From Actinomadura flavalba DSM 45200 (GTDB taxonomy: Bacteria; Actinomycetota; Actinomycetes; Streptosporangiales; Streptosporangiaceae), in the NCBI RefSeq assembly GCF_000374305.1, contig NZ_KB894097.1:62001-126000 (forward strand): a DNA stretch of 64,000 nucleotides, written 5' to 3'. Below, in pieces: positions 42,050-50,393 of the stretch; the stretch's first letter is position 1; every line of letters begins with the position of its first letter. Under the pieces are notes generated by a model. The model saw only the letters and a program-made list of their open reading frames with translations. It had not been told where the DNA came from and made no database searches. The translations under genes were made by a program, and so were the position numbers.

Positions 42050-42570
42050 CGCCAAGCCCGGCCCACGCTGAGACTGACTCGCGCCAAGATCGCTCATGCC
42101 GACCCGCTCGCGCCGAGCGACCGCGCCAAGACCAACCCGCGCCGACATCACCCCGCGCTCAGAGCCGAGGAACACGATCCCGGCCGACGACTAGGTGAGC
42201 CGCGCGGTCAGAGCGCCCCAGCTCGGCGTGCTCAACACCGACTGCTGCTGTCGCTGGGCGCGGCGCACCCTCCCCGATTCCTCACCCTGCGTTCAGCGGA
42301 CCAACCCGCCCCAAGACCGACCCGCACTAGGACCGGTCCGCGTCAGGACCGACCCGCGCCAAGATTGACCCGCACCACGATCACCCCACGCTGACACCGG
42401 CCCCGCTGGGACCAGCCCATCCCAGCACCAACCCGTCCCGCCACCAACCCGCGCCAAGACCGACCGACGCCAAGATTGACCCGCACCGCGATCACCCCGC
42501 GCTGACACCGGCCCCCGCTGAAACCAACCCGTCCCGACACCACCCCGTGCCAAGACCAACCCGCGCAGAG
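42050..42570. repeat. Degenerate repeats, including a 111-bp tandem pair
   Basis: The motif CGCGCCAAGAYCGACCCGC recurs many times with changes. Two longer copies, starting at 42358 and 42469, share GCCAAGATTGACCCGCACC, then GATCACCCC-CGCTGACACCGG and so on, giving a period of 111 bases. Similar in flavour, not in sequence, to the repeats at 35395-35790. Confidence 0.6.
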
Positions 42571-42608
42571 ATCCCCCGCGCGAAGACCGCCCCACCACCC
42601 CCAGCCCA

Positions 42609-42965
42609 CTAAAGATCAGGCAAAGGATCACGCGGCAAGCTCCCCCGATCGAACACCTCGGTATCAGCCGCGTTCACCAGCGGCACATACTCCCCATCAA
42701 TCTCAAAATGCGACCCCCCGAACTCGAACCCACCCCCACCCCGCAAAGGCCCCAGCCGGGTCGTACGTGGATAAGTCCCCCAGACGCTGCGCGGCCGCGA
42801 GCGGCCAAGGGAGCCCGTCGTCAGCACGAGAACCTGATCGGCGGTCACGACGAACAGGAACGACGTGCCGCCGCCGCGTGCCCGCGCGGGGAAGACGTAG
42901 TGGAACTCGTCGTCGATCCCGAGGAACTCGCGGCAGCGGTCCCGGACCGGACGGGGCACGGGCAT
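42609..42965 (-). CDS. Small PH-like domain protein
   Basis: Predicted 118-residue soluble protein. TSFLFVVTADQVLVLTTGSL, VWGTYPRTTRLGPLRGG and FEFGGSHFEIDGEYVPLVNA alternate strands as in bacterial pleckstrin-homology-like proteins of Streptomyces and relatives. ATG 42965 is chosen because GGAGG lies eight bases upstream. Unlinked in function to the export operon upstream on the same strand, from which it is 58 bases away. Confidence 0.65.
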   Translation of the reverse strand: MPVPRPVRDRCREFLGIDDEFHYVFPARARGGGTSFLFVVTADQVLVLTTGSLGRSRPRSVWGTYPRTTRLGPLRGGGGFEFGGSHFEIDGEYVPLVNAADTEVFDRGSLPRDPLPDL

Positions 42966-43023
42966 GACGGACACCTCCGTGCGTGACGCACATCACCGAC
43001 CCGCCACATGATGCACCGAATGA

Positions 43024-44217
43024 TCACACGGTCGCCAGTGCCGACGTCGGCGACATCCGGGCGGCCCGCACCGCCGGGTAGGCGCCCGCGAGCGCGCCGA
43101 CGAGCAGCGTCGCGCCGACCGCGCCGAGCAGCGCCCACGGTGGAACCACCGGTGGCCAGCCCCGGTACAGGGCGAACGCGACGGTCGCGCCCGCCCCCAG
43201 CGCCGCGCCCGCCGTCCCGCCGAACGCCGAGAGCAACAGCGACTCGCCGAGGAACTGCGTCCTGACCTGGCCGCGCGTGGCGCCGAGCGAGCGGCGCAGG
43301 CCGATCTCGCGGCGCCGCTCCAGCACGGAGATCACCATCGTGTTCGCGACGCCGACGCCGCCGACGAGCAGTGCGACCGCGCCGAGCCCGAGCAGCAGCC
43401 CGGTGAACGCCCCGGCGGCGGCGGCCTTGGCGGCGAGGGCGTCGGACGGGCGGCTGACCTCGACCTCCTCCGGGTTCTGCGGGTTGACGGTCCGGGCGAG
43501 CACGTCCCGCACGTCCTCGACGGCGGCGTCCCGGGACCGTTCGTAGAGCGTCGTGGGATGTCCGTCGAAGCCGAGATGCCGGGCGGCAACGTCCGCGCCG
43601 ACCAGGACGGACCGGTCGATCTCCGGCGCGAGGTCGGCCGTCTCCAGTACGCCGAGCACGGTGAACCAGCGTCCGCCGATCCACACCTGCGCGCCGGGCC
43701 GCTCCAGCCCGAGCCGCTCGGCCGCCTCGGCGCCGAGCACGACGCCGGGGTACCGGCCGGTCGCGGCGTTCAGCCACGTCCCGGTCCGCATTCCGACCCC
43801 GAGCGTGCCGGGCAGTTCGGGCGACGCGACCTGCACGGCCAGGCCGTGCGTGACGGCGACGGGGACGCGGTCGGTGCGCCGGACGGTCGCGTCGAGCCGC
43901 GCCGTCGTCGCGACCCGCGTCACGGGTCCGACGCGGGCGACCATCGCGGCGGCCTCCTGCGGCAGCTTCGACTCCTGCCCGAACAGCGTGTCCCCCGCCT
44001 GGACGGTCAGCAGGTTCGTGCCGATCCGGTCCAGTTTGCGCAGCAGGTCCTCGCGGCTGGACGCGGAGATCCCGATCACCGCGACCATCGTGGCGATCCC
44101 GAGCGCGATGCCAAGCGCCGACAGCACGGCGCGCGCGGGCCGGGCGCGCAGCCCGGCCAGCCCGGTGCGCAGGACGTCGCGGCCGCTCATGCGGGCCGGG
44201 CGCGGCGGCGCGTTCAC
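43024..44217 (-). CDS. MacB-type ABC transporter permease
   Basis: Predicted 397-residue permease of the MacB/FtsX class. One helix near the N-terminus (RAVLSALGIALGIATMVAVI) is followed by a large outside domain (residues about 50-265) and three helices near the C-terminus, with SVLERRREIGLRRSLGATRG as the coupling segment. With the ATPase and adaptor upstream it forms a tripartite-like exporter, probably for a peptide, lipid or antibiotic. The start (GTG 44217) overlaps the ATPase stop by four bases; ATG 44190 is an alternative. Confidence 0.92.
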   Translation of the reverse strand: MNAPPRPARMSGRDVLRTGLAGLRARPARAVLSALGIALGIATMVAVIGISASSREDLLRKLDRIGTNLLTVQAGDTLFGQESKLPQEAAAMVARVGPVTRVATTARLDATVRRTDRVPVAVTHGLAVQVASPELPGTLGVGMRTGTWLNAATGRYPGVVLGAEAAERLGLERPGAQVWIGGRWFTVLGVLETADLAPEIDRSVLVGADVAARHLGFDGHPTTLYERSRDAAVEDVRDVLARTVNPQNPEEVEVSRPSDALAAKAAAAGAFTGLLLGLGAVALLVGGVGVANTMVISVLERRREIGLRRSLGATRGQVRTQFLGESLLLSAFGGTAGAALGAGATVAFALYRGWPPVVPPWALLGAVGATLLVGALAGAYPAVRAARMSPTSALATV

Positions 44218-44888
44218 CGCGTCACCGCCGGGTCCGCGAGGAGGCCGTCGCGCACCCGGACGCGGCGCGGCGCGTGCGCGGCGACGTCCGGGTCGTGGGT
44301 GATGATCGCGACGGTGGCGCCGTCGCGGTGCAACGCGTCCAGCAGTTCCAGGACGCCCGCGCCCGCCGCCGAGTCCAGGTTCCCGGTGGGTTCGTCCGCG
44401 AGCAGCAGGTCGGGTTCGCCGACGACGGCGCGCGCGACCGCGACCCGCTGCTGCTCACCGCCGGACAGCTCCGGCGGCCGGTGCCGCAGCCGGTGCCCGA
44501 GCCCGACGCGGTCGAGCGCGGCGGTGGCCCGCGCGCGGCGCTCCCGCAGCGGCACCCCCGCGTACAGCAGGCCCTCGGCGACGTTGTCGAGCGCGGACAG
44601 GCCCGCCGCCAGGTGGAACTGCTGGAAAACGAACCCGATGTGCCGGGCGCGCAGCGCCGACAGCCGCCGGTCGGTGAGGGCGGCGACGTCGTGGCCCGCG
44701 ATGCGGACCGTGCCCGACGTCGGGCGGTCCAGCGTCCCGATCATGTGCAGCAGCGTGGACTTGCCGCTGCCGGACGGGCCGACGATCGCGACCTGCTCGC
44801 CGCGCTCGATCGTCAGGTCGACGCCGCGCAGGGCCGCGACGCCGCCGGGATACTCCTTGGTCACGCCGGTCAGCTCCACGATCGTCAC
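44214..44888 (-). CDS. MacB/LolD-type ABC ATPase
   Basis: Predicted 224-residue ATPase. Walker A GPSGSGKST near residue 40, Q-loop FVFQQFHLAAGLSALDNVAE, signature LSGGEQQRVAVARAVV, Walker B LLLADEPTGNLDS and the H-loop IITHDPDVAAHA are intact. GTG 44888 overlaps the adaptor stop (GTGA). It powers the MacB-like permease encoded next. Confidence 0.94.
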   Translation of the reverse strand: MTIVELTGVTKEYPGGVAALRGVDLTIERGEQVAIVGPSGSGKSTLLHMIGTLDRPTSGTVRIAGHDVAALTDRRLSALRARHIGFVFQQFHLAAGLSALDNVAEGLLYAGVPLRERRARATAALDRVGLGHRLRHRPPELSGGEQQRVAVARAVVGEPDLLLADEPTGNLDSAAGAGVLELLDALHRDGATVAIITHDPDVAAHAPRRVRVRDGLLADPAVTR

Positions 44889-45916
44889 GACGCCGCCACC
44901 CCGACCCGCACGCCCTCGGTGATGCCCGCGCCGGAGATCTCGACGCGCCCGCCGCCGAACGCGCCCGTCGTCACCGCGACGACCCGGTCCCCGACCTCGA
45001 CGCCGAAGCCGCCCTCGCGCAGCGCGAGCAGCGCCTCGACCGGGACCGACAGCACGTTCTCGCGCCGCTCCCCCGCCAGCTCGACGGTCACCGGGGCCTC
45101 GTCGAACCGTCCGGTCTCGGCCTTGGCGTCCAGTTCGACGTCGACGCCGATCGTGGTGGCGTCCTGCTTCTTGGTGGCGACGCGGTCCACCGACGCGATT
45201 CTGCCCTTGACCGTGCGGCCGTCCGGCAGCTCGACGGTGACGGGCGCGCCCTCGCGGGCGAGGTCCTGCTTGGCGGCGTCCAGGTCGACGTGGACGGACC
45301 GGCGGGTGCTCGCCACGGTCAGCGCGGGCTGGCCGGGCGCGGTGCGGGCGCCCTCGGCGGCCTTGACGCCGGTGACGCGGACGGCGCCGGACAGGAACAC
45401 GATCTGGGCGGCGTCCACCGAACCGGTCTCGGGCAGGCCCCGGTCGTCCTGCCAGGCGCGGACGGCGGCGGCGGTCGCGGCGGTGAACGCGGTGTCCACG
45501 GTCATGCCGGAGCCGTAGCCGAGGGCGCGCAGGTTGCGTTCGAGGTCGCGGACGTCGCGGCCGTTCGGGACGCCCGGTGCGAGCGTCCGGTACATGGGGG
45601 TTCCGCCGTAGAACAGGGTGACGGGTTCGCCCTGGACGCGCAGCAGGGTGCCGCCACGGCGGATCGTCCGGCCTTCGGCGGGGGCCCAGGTCACGGTGCC
45701 GGACGCGCCCGTCCAGACCTGGCGGGCCCCGGCGTGGCCGAGCGTGCCGTCCACGGTCTCGGTGTCCACGAGGTCGCCCCGGGTGACCGGGGCGGTGGCG
45801 CCCGGGGCGGGGGCCGCCCCGGCGGGCGGCGCGTCGCCGCCCGCCGCGAACGCGGCGCCGCCCGCGACGACGGCCGCCGCCCCGGCCGCGCCGAGGATCA
45901 CGGTCCGCCGCCTCAA
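44885..45916 (-). CDS. Export adaptor (MacA/HlyD-like) with peptidoglycan-binding domain
   Basis: Predicted 343-residue adaptor. An N-terminal signal-anchor (RRRTVILGAAGAAAVVAGGA) is followed by a peptidoglycan-binding domain (RDVRDLERNLRALGYGSGM, FTAATAAAVRAWQDDRGLPE) inserted in a membrane-fusion scaffold, with C-terminal VTVELAGERRENVLSVPVEA and VEVGDRVVAVTTGAFGGGRV. This layout is common in Gram-positive MacAB-like exporters. I start at TTG 45916, which overlaps the lipoprotein stop (TTGA), keeps the basic residues before the helix and has GGAG eight bases upstream; GTG 45901 is the alternative. Confidence 0.85.
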   Translation of the reverse strand: MRRRTVILGAAGAAAVVAGGAAFAAGGDAPPAGAAPAPGATAPVTRGDLVDTETVDGTLGHAGARQVWTGASGTVTWAPAEGRTIRRGGTLLRVQGEPVTLFYGGTPMYRTLAPGVPNGRDVRDLERNLRALGYGSGMTVDTAFTAATAAAVRAWQDDRGLPETGSVDAAQIVFLSGAVRVTGVKAAEGARTAPGQPALTVASTRRSVHVDLDAAKQDLAREGAPVTVELPDGRTVKGRIASVDRVATKKQDATTIGVDVELDAKAETGRFDEAPVTVELAGERRENVLSVPVEALLALREGGFGVEVGDRVVAVTTGAFGGGRVEISGAGITEGVRVGVAAS

Positions 45917-46422
45917 CGGGGACGCTCCGGCATGAGGTGGCGGCACGCCTGCTGCGCCCGGTCCATCTTGGGCTGGTCGCCGGGCTTGCCCTTGATGCGG
46001 ATGCCGCCGTCGGCGCCCGGGTCGGGCATGTCGACGCCGTTCTCCCGCATGCACTGCGCGAACTTCGTGAGCTGGTCACGGACCTTGGGGTCGTTCATGT
46101 CGGGCATGAGCCCCCCGGCCTCCAGGAACGACCGGCACTTCTTCATCGCGGTCTCCATGCGCCCGCGATCACCGTCCTTCTCCGTGACGCGGAACTGCTT
46201 CCCCTTGTCGGAGCCGGGGTCGGGCACGTCGACGCCGTTCTCGCGCATGCACCGGGTGAACTTCAGGCGCGCGTCCTCGGGGTTCATCGTCGGGCGAGCG
46301 CTCGCCGACGCGCTCGTCCCGCCCTTCGCGGCGCTGGCGACGCCCGTCTCCCTCGTCTCGCCGCCGCAGCCGGCGAGCGCGAGCGCCGCCGCGACGACGA
46401 CGCCGCTGATCCGGTACCGCAT
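45913..46422 (-). CDS. Lipoprotein with a duplicated CMRENG motif
   Basis: Predicted 169-residue lipoprotein: signal peptide with lipobox ALAGCGG (lipidated Cys about residue 19). Two homologous modules carry RCMRENGVDVPDPGSD and QCMRENGVDMPDPGAD, each with a further Cys-containing helix (KKCRSFLEAGG, QACRHLMPERP), so two disulfides are likely. GGAGAGGA lies seven bases before ATG 46422. First gene of the exporter operon; such lipoproteins often accompany MacAB-like systems in actinomycetes and may sense or deliver the substrate. Function unproven. Confidence 0.85.
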   Translation of the reverse strand: MRYRISGVVVAAALALAGCGGETRETGVASAAKGGTSASASARPTMNPEDARLKFTRCMRENGVDVPDPGSDKGKQFRVTEKDGDRGRMETAMKKCRSFLEAGGLMPDMNDPKVRDQLTKFAQCMRENGVDMPDPGADGGIRIKGKPGDQPKMDRAQQACRHLMPERPR

Positions 46423-46478
46423 GGATGTCCTCTCCCCGGCCGCGCTCTGCCGCCGGTGAGCCACATCCGACCGGGGCC

Positions 46479-46499
46479 CGGGTTAAACCCGCGTTAGAC
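46479..46499. promoter_or_regulatory. Palindrome and direct repeat in the exporter/1241-aa gene divergent region
   Basis: CGGGTTAAACCCG (46479-46491) is a perfect palindrome. The same place reads GTTAAAC-CCGC-GTTAGAC, two direct repeats 11 bases apart, the spacing OmpR-type regulators use. It lies 57 bases upstream of the lipoprotein start and 105 from the divergent 1241-residue gene. GTTAAAC recurs upstream of the response-regulator gene. Confidence 0.45.
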
Positions 46500-46603
46500 G
46501 CCCAGTGGGGGAACCACCGGTGTCACCTGGATGACAAAACGGGCGCCATAACACGTGAACCAGTCTCAATACAGGCGCCGGATACGTCGCGATAATCCGT
46601 TCG

Positions 46604-49600
46604 GTGTCCAGCCACATCGGGGCTCCGCCGTCCGACGACGACCTCCGCCTGACCGAAGCCCTGCGCGCGCAGCGTCCGGGCGCGGTCGGCCATGTGTACA
46701 ACGTCTACGGCCCCTGGCTCTTCGCCTACGCCCAAGAGATCATCGGTGACCGCGACCAGGCGGTGCAGGCCGTCCGCGCCGCGCTGCTCACCGCCCGCTC
46801 CCGCCCGGACCGGGTGCCCGCGCCCGACCGGTTCCAGGGCTGGCTGACCGATCTCGTCCGCGCGGAGTGCGAGTCGCAGCTCGGCGCGAGCGCCGCCGGG
46901 ACGCCGGGCGGCGGCGCACCCGCCGCGTCCCCGAGCGCGCCCACCGGCCGCAACGCACGCGCAAGGGCGTCCCGCAAGGGCACCGCCCCCGCCGACGCGC
47001 CCGGCACCCCCGATGGCCGCACCACACCGCGCCGAACCACCCCCGGCACCACACCCGCACCCACGGGACGACCCGGCACGGGCACCCCGCCCGCCGGACG
47101 TCCCGGCACGGGCGACACGCCAGGCCGAGCCTCCGTCACGGGCACCCCGCTCGCCGGACGCCCCGGCACGAACGGCTCCGGCACTGGCTCCGCACAACCC
47201 GGTTCGGGCGACACGGCAGATCGAGCTTCCAGCACGGACACCACGCCCACGGCAAGGCCCGGCACGGGCGACACGCCAGGCCGGGAGTCCGATGCGGGTA
47301 TCGCGCCCGCCGGACGACCCGGCACCGACAGCCCCGGCGCTGGCTCCACGCCCACGGGAAGGCCCGGCACGGGCGACACGGCAGGTCGAGCCTCCGGCAC
47401 GGGCACCGCGCCCGCCGGACGACCCGGCACGGACGGCTTCGGCGCTGGCTCCACGCCCACGGGACAGCCCGGCACCCGCGACACGGCAGGTTGGGCGTCT
47501 GGTGCGGGCACCACGCCGACGGGACGGCCCGGTTCGGGCGACGCGGCAGGCCGGGCCTCCAGCACGGGCACCGCGCCCGCCGGACGACCCGGCACGGGCA
47601 GCTCCGGCGCTGGCTCCACGCCCACCGGGCGACCCGGTGCGGGTGACGCGGGAAGTCGGGCGTCCGGTGCGGGCACCGCGCCTGGTGGGCGGTCCGGTGC
47701 GGGTGACGTGGCGGATCGAGCGTCCGGTGTGGGTTCCGTGTCCGGTGGCGTTAGTGGGGCGGCTGCCGAGGGGGCGGCGCCTCTGATCGAGGAGGAGCCG
47801 CAGGAGCGGCATCGGCGGCTCAGTATGCGGGCGATGCGGTCCCTGCTGGGGCGCCCGGCGGCTCAGCCCGCGCCCGCGCCGGAGCCGCCGCCCGCTCCGG
47901 CGGAGGAGAAGGCCGACCCCGGGCCCGCGCCCGAGCAGACGCGCCCGGCGCTGCGCTCGCCGCTGGCCATCCGTCCTCTCCCGGTGCAGAGCCCCGGGCC
48001 CGAGTCGCGCCCCGCGCCGCAGGAGCGGCCCGCCCCGCCCCGCCGGACCGCCCCCGCTCCGCCGCCCCGGCCGCACAGCGCGCCGCCCGCCTTCGGCACC
48101 GCGACCTCGGCCGAGATCCCGCTCTTCGACGCCACCGCCCCGCAGCGCACGCCCGACCCCGCGACCCCGGCGACGCACGGCTCAGTCGCGAATCCGGACG
48201 AGCGCACCGGTCCGGACACCCGTGAGGACCCGCGCCCGGACGAGCCGGACGCCTGGGAGGCGCCCGGACGCGCGGACCGCAGGCGCGGCGGCACGCGCCC
48301 CGCGCCGGTCACGCGGGAGGACCCGCTTCCGGCGCCGACCACCGCGCCCCCCAAGGAGCAGGACGTCCCCGTAGCGGGGAAGGCCGTCGGCAAGGGTTCC
48401 GCCGCCGCCGGTGTGGCGGCGCTCGCCGCGCTCGGCGCGACCCGGCGCGACGGCGGCGACGAGACCGCGGCTCCGCATACGGAGGCCGGAGCCGCCCCCA
48501 CCCAGACGGCGTCCGCCGACCCGGACGCCGTCTCAAGCGGCGACGACGCCACGGCCGCGCCGACCGTGGCGGCGCCGCCCGCCGAACCGAACACCGACAA
48601 GGCGAACACCAGCACACCTGACGACCCCGACACAGCCGCCGGTGCAGGTACGGCCACCGCCACCGGTGCGCCCACCGACGCGCGCACGAGCTCAGACACG
48701 ACCACGGCCGCAGACACCGATGCGACCGCCAACGCGGGCACGCACGAAGGCGCGGGCACGACCACCGCCCTAGGCACAGCCGCTGCCGTCGGCGCTGCCG
48801 CAGGCGCGGGCACGGCCACCGCTGCGCGCACCGGCGCGAAGACGAGCACTGACACGAACGCGGCTACCGGTGCAGACACCGATGCCAACACGGGCACGGG
48901 CACCGGCGCGGGCGCGCCTGCCGACGCAGGCACGGACCGACTCGCAGGCACGGCCACCGCCGCAGGCACGGCCGCTGCCGTCGGCGCTGCCGCAGGCGCG
49001 GGCACGGCCGCCGGTGCAGGCACCAATGCTGACGCGGGCACACGTAGCGGGGCGGGCGCGCCTGCCGACGCGGGCACGCACGAAAGCGCGGGCGCGCCTG
49101 CCGACGCGGGCACGCACGAAAGCGCGGGCACGCCTGCCGACGCGAACACGGACCGAGGCGCAGGCACGGTCGCCGCCGCAGGCACGGCCGCTGCCGCAGG
49201 CGCGGGCACGGTTCCCGGCGCGGGCACGCGCGAAGGCGCGGGCGCGCCTGCCGACGCGGGCACGCACGAAAGCGCGGGCACGCCTGCCGACGCGAACACG
49301 GACCGAGGCGCAGGCACGACCGCCGCCGCAGGCACGGCCGCTCCCGCAGGCGCGGGCACGCTTCCCGGGGCGGGCACGGATGCCGCCACGCGCCCGCCCG
49401 AAGGCGCAGGCACGCGCGACGGTGCGGGTGCGACCGCCGTCCTAGGTACCGCCGCTGTCGTTGGTGCTGCCGCAGGTGGGGGCGCGGCTGTCGTTGCGGG
49501 CAGCGGCGCGAACGCGGGTGCCGGTGCCGGTGCCGGTGCCGGTGCCGGTGCCGGTGGGGACGTTGCCGTTGCGCATGGGCAGGGGTCGGGGGACGGGGCT

Positions 49601-50329
49601 ACGCGGGTGCTCATTCCGCCCGGCGGGATTCCCGTCGCGGGTGCGCCGGTGGACGACGAGCCGAAGCCGAAGCGGCGGCCCGCCGGGCTCAAGGTGGGGC
49701 AGGCGCGGGTGCTGGCCGTCGCGGGGGCCATCGCCGCCGCGATCGTCATCGCGGTCGCGTTGCTCGTGCCCGGGGACGGGGGCGAGCCGCAGCGCGGGTC
49801 CGCCGCGCCGCCGCCGGTGACCGAGGCGCCGTTCCCGTCGCAGACCGTGCCGCCGACCGGGACGCCGAGCCCGAGCGGGTCGCCGTCGGCGTCCCCGAGC
49901 AAGTCGCCGTCGAGCCGCCCGAGCGCGAGCAAGCGGCCCAAGCCGCCGACGAGCAGCAAGCCGAAGCCGCCCAAGAAGCGCCCGAGCCGCCCCGGCGGCG
50001 GGGGCGGCGGTGGCGGCGGCGGCTCGCCGCGCCTGGCGATCAACGGCTCGGGCTGCCAGGGCGTCGGCGTCGCCGGGCTCCCCCGCTCCTGTTCGATCCG
50101 CCTCACCGCGTACAACGGCACGATCCGCTGGCGCGTGACGGGCGCGGGCGGCCGTCCCGGACGCGTCAGCGCGTCGGGCGGCGGGACGCTCCGCGCGGGC
50201 CGGTCCACGACGGTGTCCGTCCGGATCTACCCGACGGTGACGTGCTACATCGCCGGACGCGGCTCGGGCAGCGTCTCGTTCTCGCCCGGCGGCTCGGTCG
50301 CGGTCACCTATAGCTGCTGGCGGGGCTGA
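46604..50329 (+). CDS. 1241-residue protein: sigma-region-2-like head, giant repeats, one membrane helix, secreted domain
   Basis: Predicted order of parts: residues about 13-85 resemble region 2 of ECF sigma factors (DDDLRLTEALRAQRPGAVGH, VYNVYGPWLFAYAQEIIGDR, DQAVQAVRAALLTA). No region 4 follows. Residues 146-372 are Gly/Thr/Pro repeats (AGRPGTGDTAGRASGTGTAP). A Pro-rich charged region runs to about 680. Residues 680-986 are Ala/Gly/Thr repeats (DAGTHESAGTPADANTDRGA). One helix at about 1035-1056 (VLAVAGAIAAAIVIAVALLV) leads to a Ser/Pro/Lys wall-spanning linker and a C-terminal domain (1141-1241) of beta type with four cysteines (GCQGVG, RSCSIR, VTCYIA, YSCWRG). Start GTG 46604. It faces the exporter operon head-to-head and precedes a two-component pair. 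I know no characterised homologue. Confidence 0.7.
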   Translation: MSSHIGAPPSDDDLRLTEALRAQRPGAVGHVYNVYGPWLFAYAQEIIGDRDQAVQAVRAALLTARSRPDRVPAPDRFQGWLTDLVRAECESQLGASAAGTPGGGAPAASPSAPTGRNARARASRKGTAPADAPGTPDGRTTPRRTTPGTTPAPTGRPGTGTPPAGRPGTGDTPGRASVTGTPLAGRPGTNGSGTGSAQPGSGDTADRASSTDTTPTARPGTGDTPGRESDAGIAPAGRPGTDSPGAGSTPTGRPGTGDTAGRASGTGTAPAGRPGTDGFGAGSTPTGQPGTRDTAGWASGAGTTPTGRPGSGDAAGRASSTGTAPAGRPGTGSSGAGSTPTGRPGAGDAGSRASGAGTAPGGRSGAGDVADRASGVGSVSGGVSGAAAEGAAPLIEEEPQERHRRLSMRAMRSLLGRPAAQPAPAPEPPPAPAEEKADPGPAPEQTRPALRSPLAIRPLPVQSPGPESRPAPQERPAPPRRTAPAPPPRPHSAPPAFGTATSAEIPLFDATAPQRTPDPATPATHGSVANPDERTGPDTREDPRPDEPDAWEAPGRADRRRGGTRPAPVTREDPLPAPTTAPPKEQDVPVAGKAVGKGSAAAGVAALAALGATRRDGGDETAAPHTEAGAAPTQTASADPDAVSSGDDATAAPTVAAPPAEPNTDKANTSTPDDPDTAAGAGTATATGAPTDARTSSDTTTAADTDATANAGTHEGAGTTTALGTAAAVGAAAGAGTATAARTGAKTSTDTNAATGADTDANTGTGTGAGAPADAGTDRLAGTATAAGTAAAVGAAAGAGTAAGAGTNADAGTRSGAGAPADAGTHESAGAPADAGTHESAGTPADANTDRGAGTVAAAGTAAAAGAGTVPGAGTREGAGAPADAGTHESAGTPADANTDRGAGTTAAAGTAAPAGAGTLPGAGTDAATRPPEGAGTRDGAGATAVLGTAAVVGAAAGGGAAVVAGSGANAGAGAGAGAGAGAGGDVAVAHGQGSGDGATRVLIPPGGIPVAGAPVDDEPKPKRRPAGLKVGQARVLAVAGAIAAAIVIAVALLVPGDGGEPQRGSAAPPPVTEAPFPSQTVPPTGTPSPSGSPSASPSKSPSSRPSASKRPKPPTSSKPKPPKKRPSRPGGGGGGGGGGSPRLAINGSGCQGVGVAGLPRSCSIRLTAYNGTIRWRVTGAGGRPGRVSASGGGTLRAGRSTTVSVRIYPTVTCYIAGRGSGSVSFSPGGSVAVTYSCWRG
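47040..47720 (+). repeat. First repeat block of the 1241-residue gene (period about 120 bp)
   Basis: Units of about 60 bases, alternating into a longer ~120-base period, share GGCACGGGCGACACGGCAGG and CGCCCGCCGGACGACCCGGC. They encode RPGTGDT-x-GRAS and AGRPGT segments in a constant frame. Confidence 0.75.
48640..49560 (+). repeat. Second repeat block of the 1241-residue gene (GAGT type)
   Basis: Many short units ending in GCGGGCACG (Ala-Gly-Thr). A stretch encoding HESAGTPADANTDRGAGT occurs twice almost unchanged, about 49 codons apart (near 49081-49320), which indicates recent duplication. Confidence 0.75.
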
Positions 50330-50342
50330 CCTCCTTATCCTC

Positions 50343-50349
50343 GTTTAAC
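50343..50349. promoter_or_regulatory. GTTAAAC motif upstream of the response-regulator gene
   Basis: GTTTAAC on the plus strand, i.e. GTTAAAC on the minus strand, 45 bases before the response-regulator start. It matches the half-site at 46482-46488 upstream of the exporter operon. A 7-base match is weak on its own. Confidence 0.3.
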
Positions 50350-50393
50350 GCCCCGGCCCGCATGCTCGTCCCAGCCGAAGAACGGGGACGGGC

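Larger units (their letters stand above)
41694..42608. other. Gene-free region with hairpin and repeats
   Basis: About 900 bases between rnd and the PH-like gene. No open frame here has a plausible product. It holds the long hairpin at 41762-41857 and the degenerate repeats at about 42050-42570, both listed separately; the rest (41880-42050) is similarly C-rich, repeated text. Confidence 0.6.

Noticed and set aside
41548..42087. Minus-strand 179-codon frame after rnd
   Set aside because: Runs through the long hairpin and repeats, overlaps rnd antisense and has no motif.
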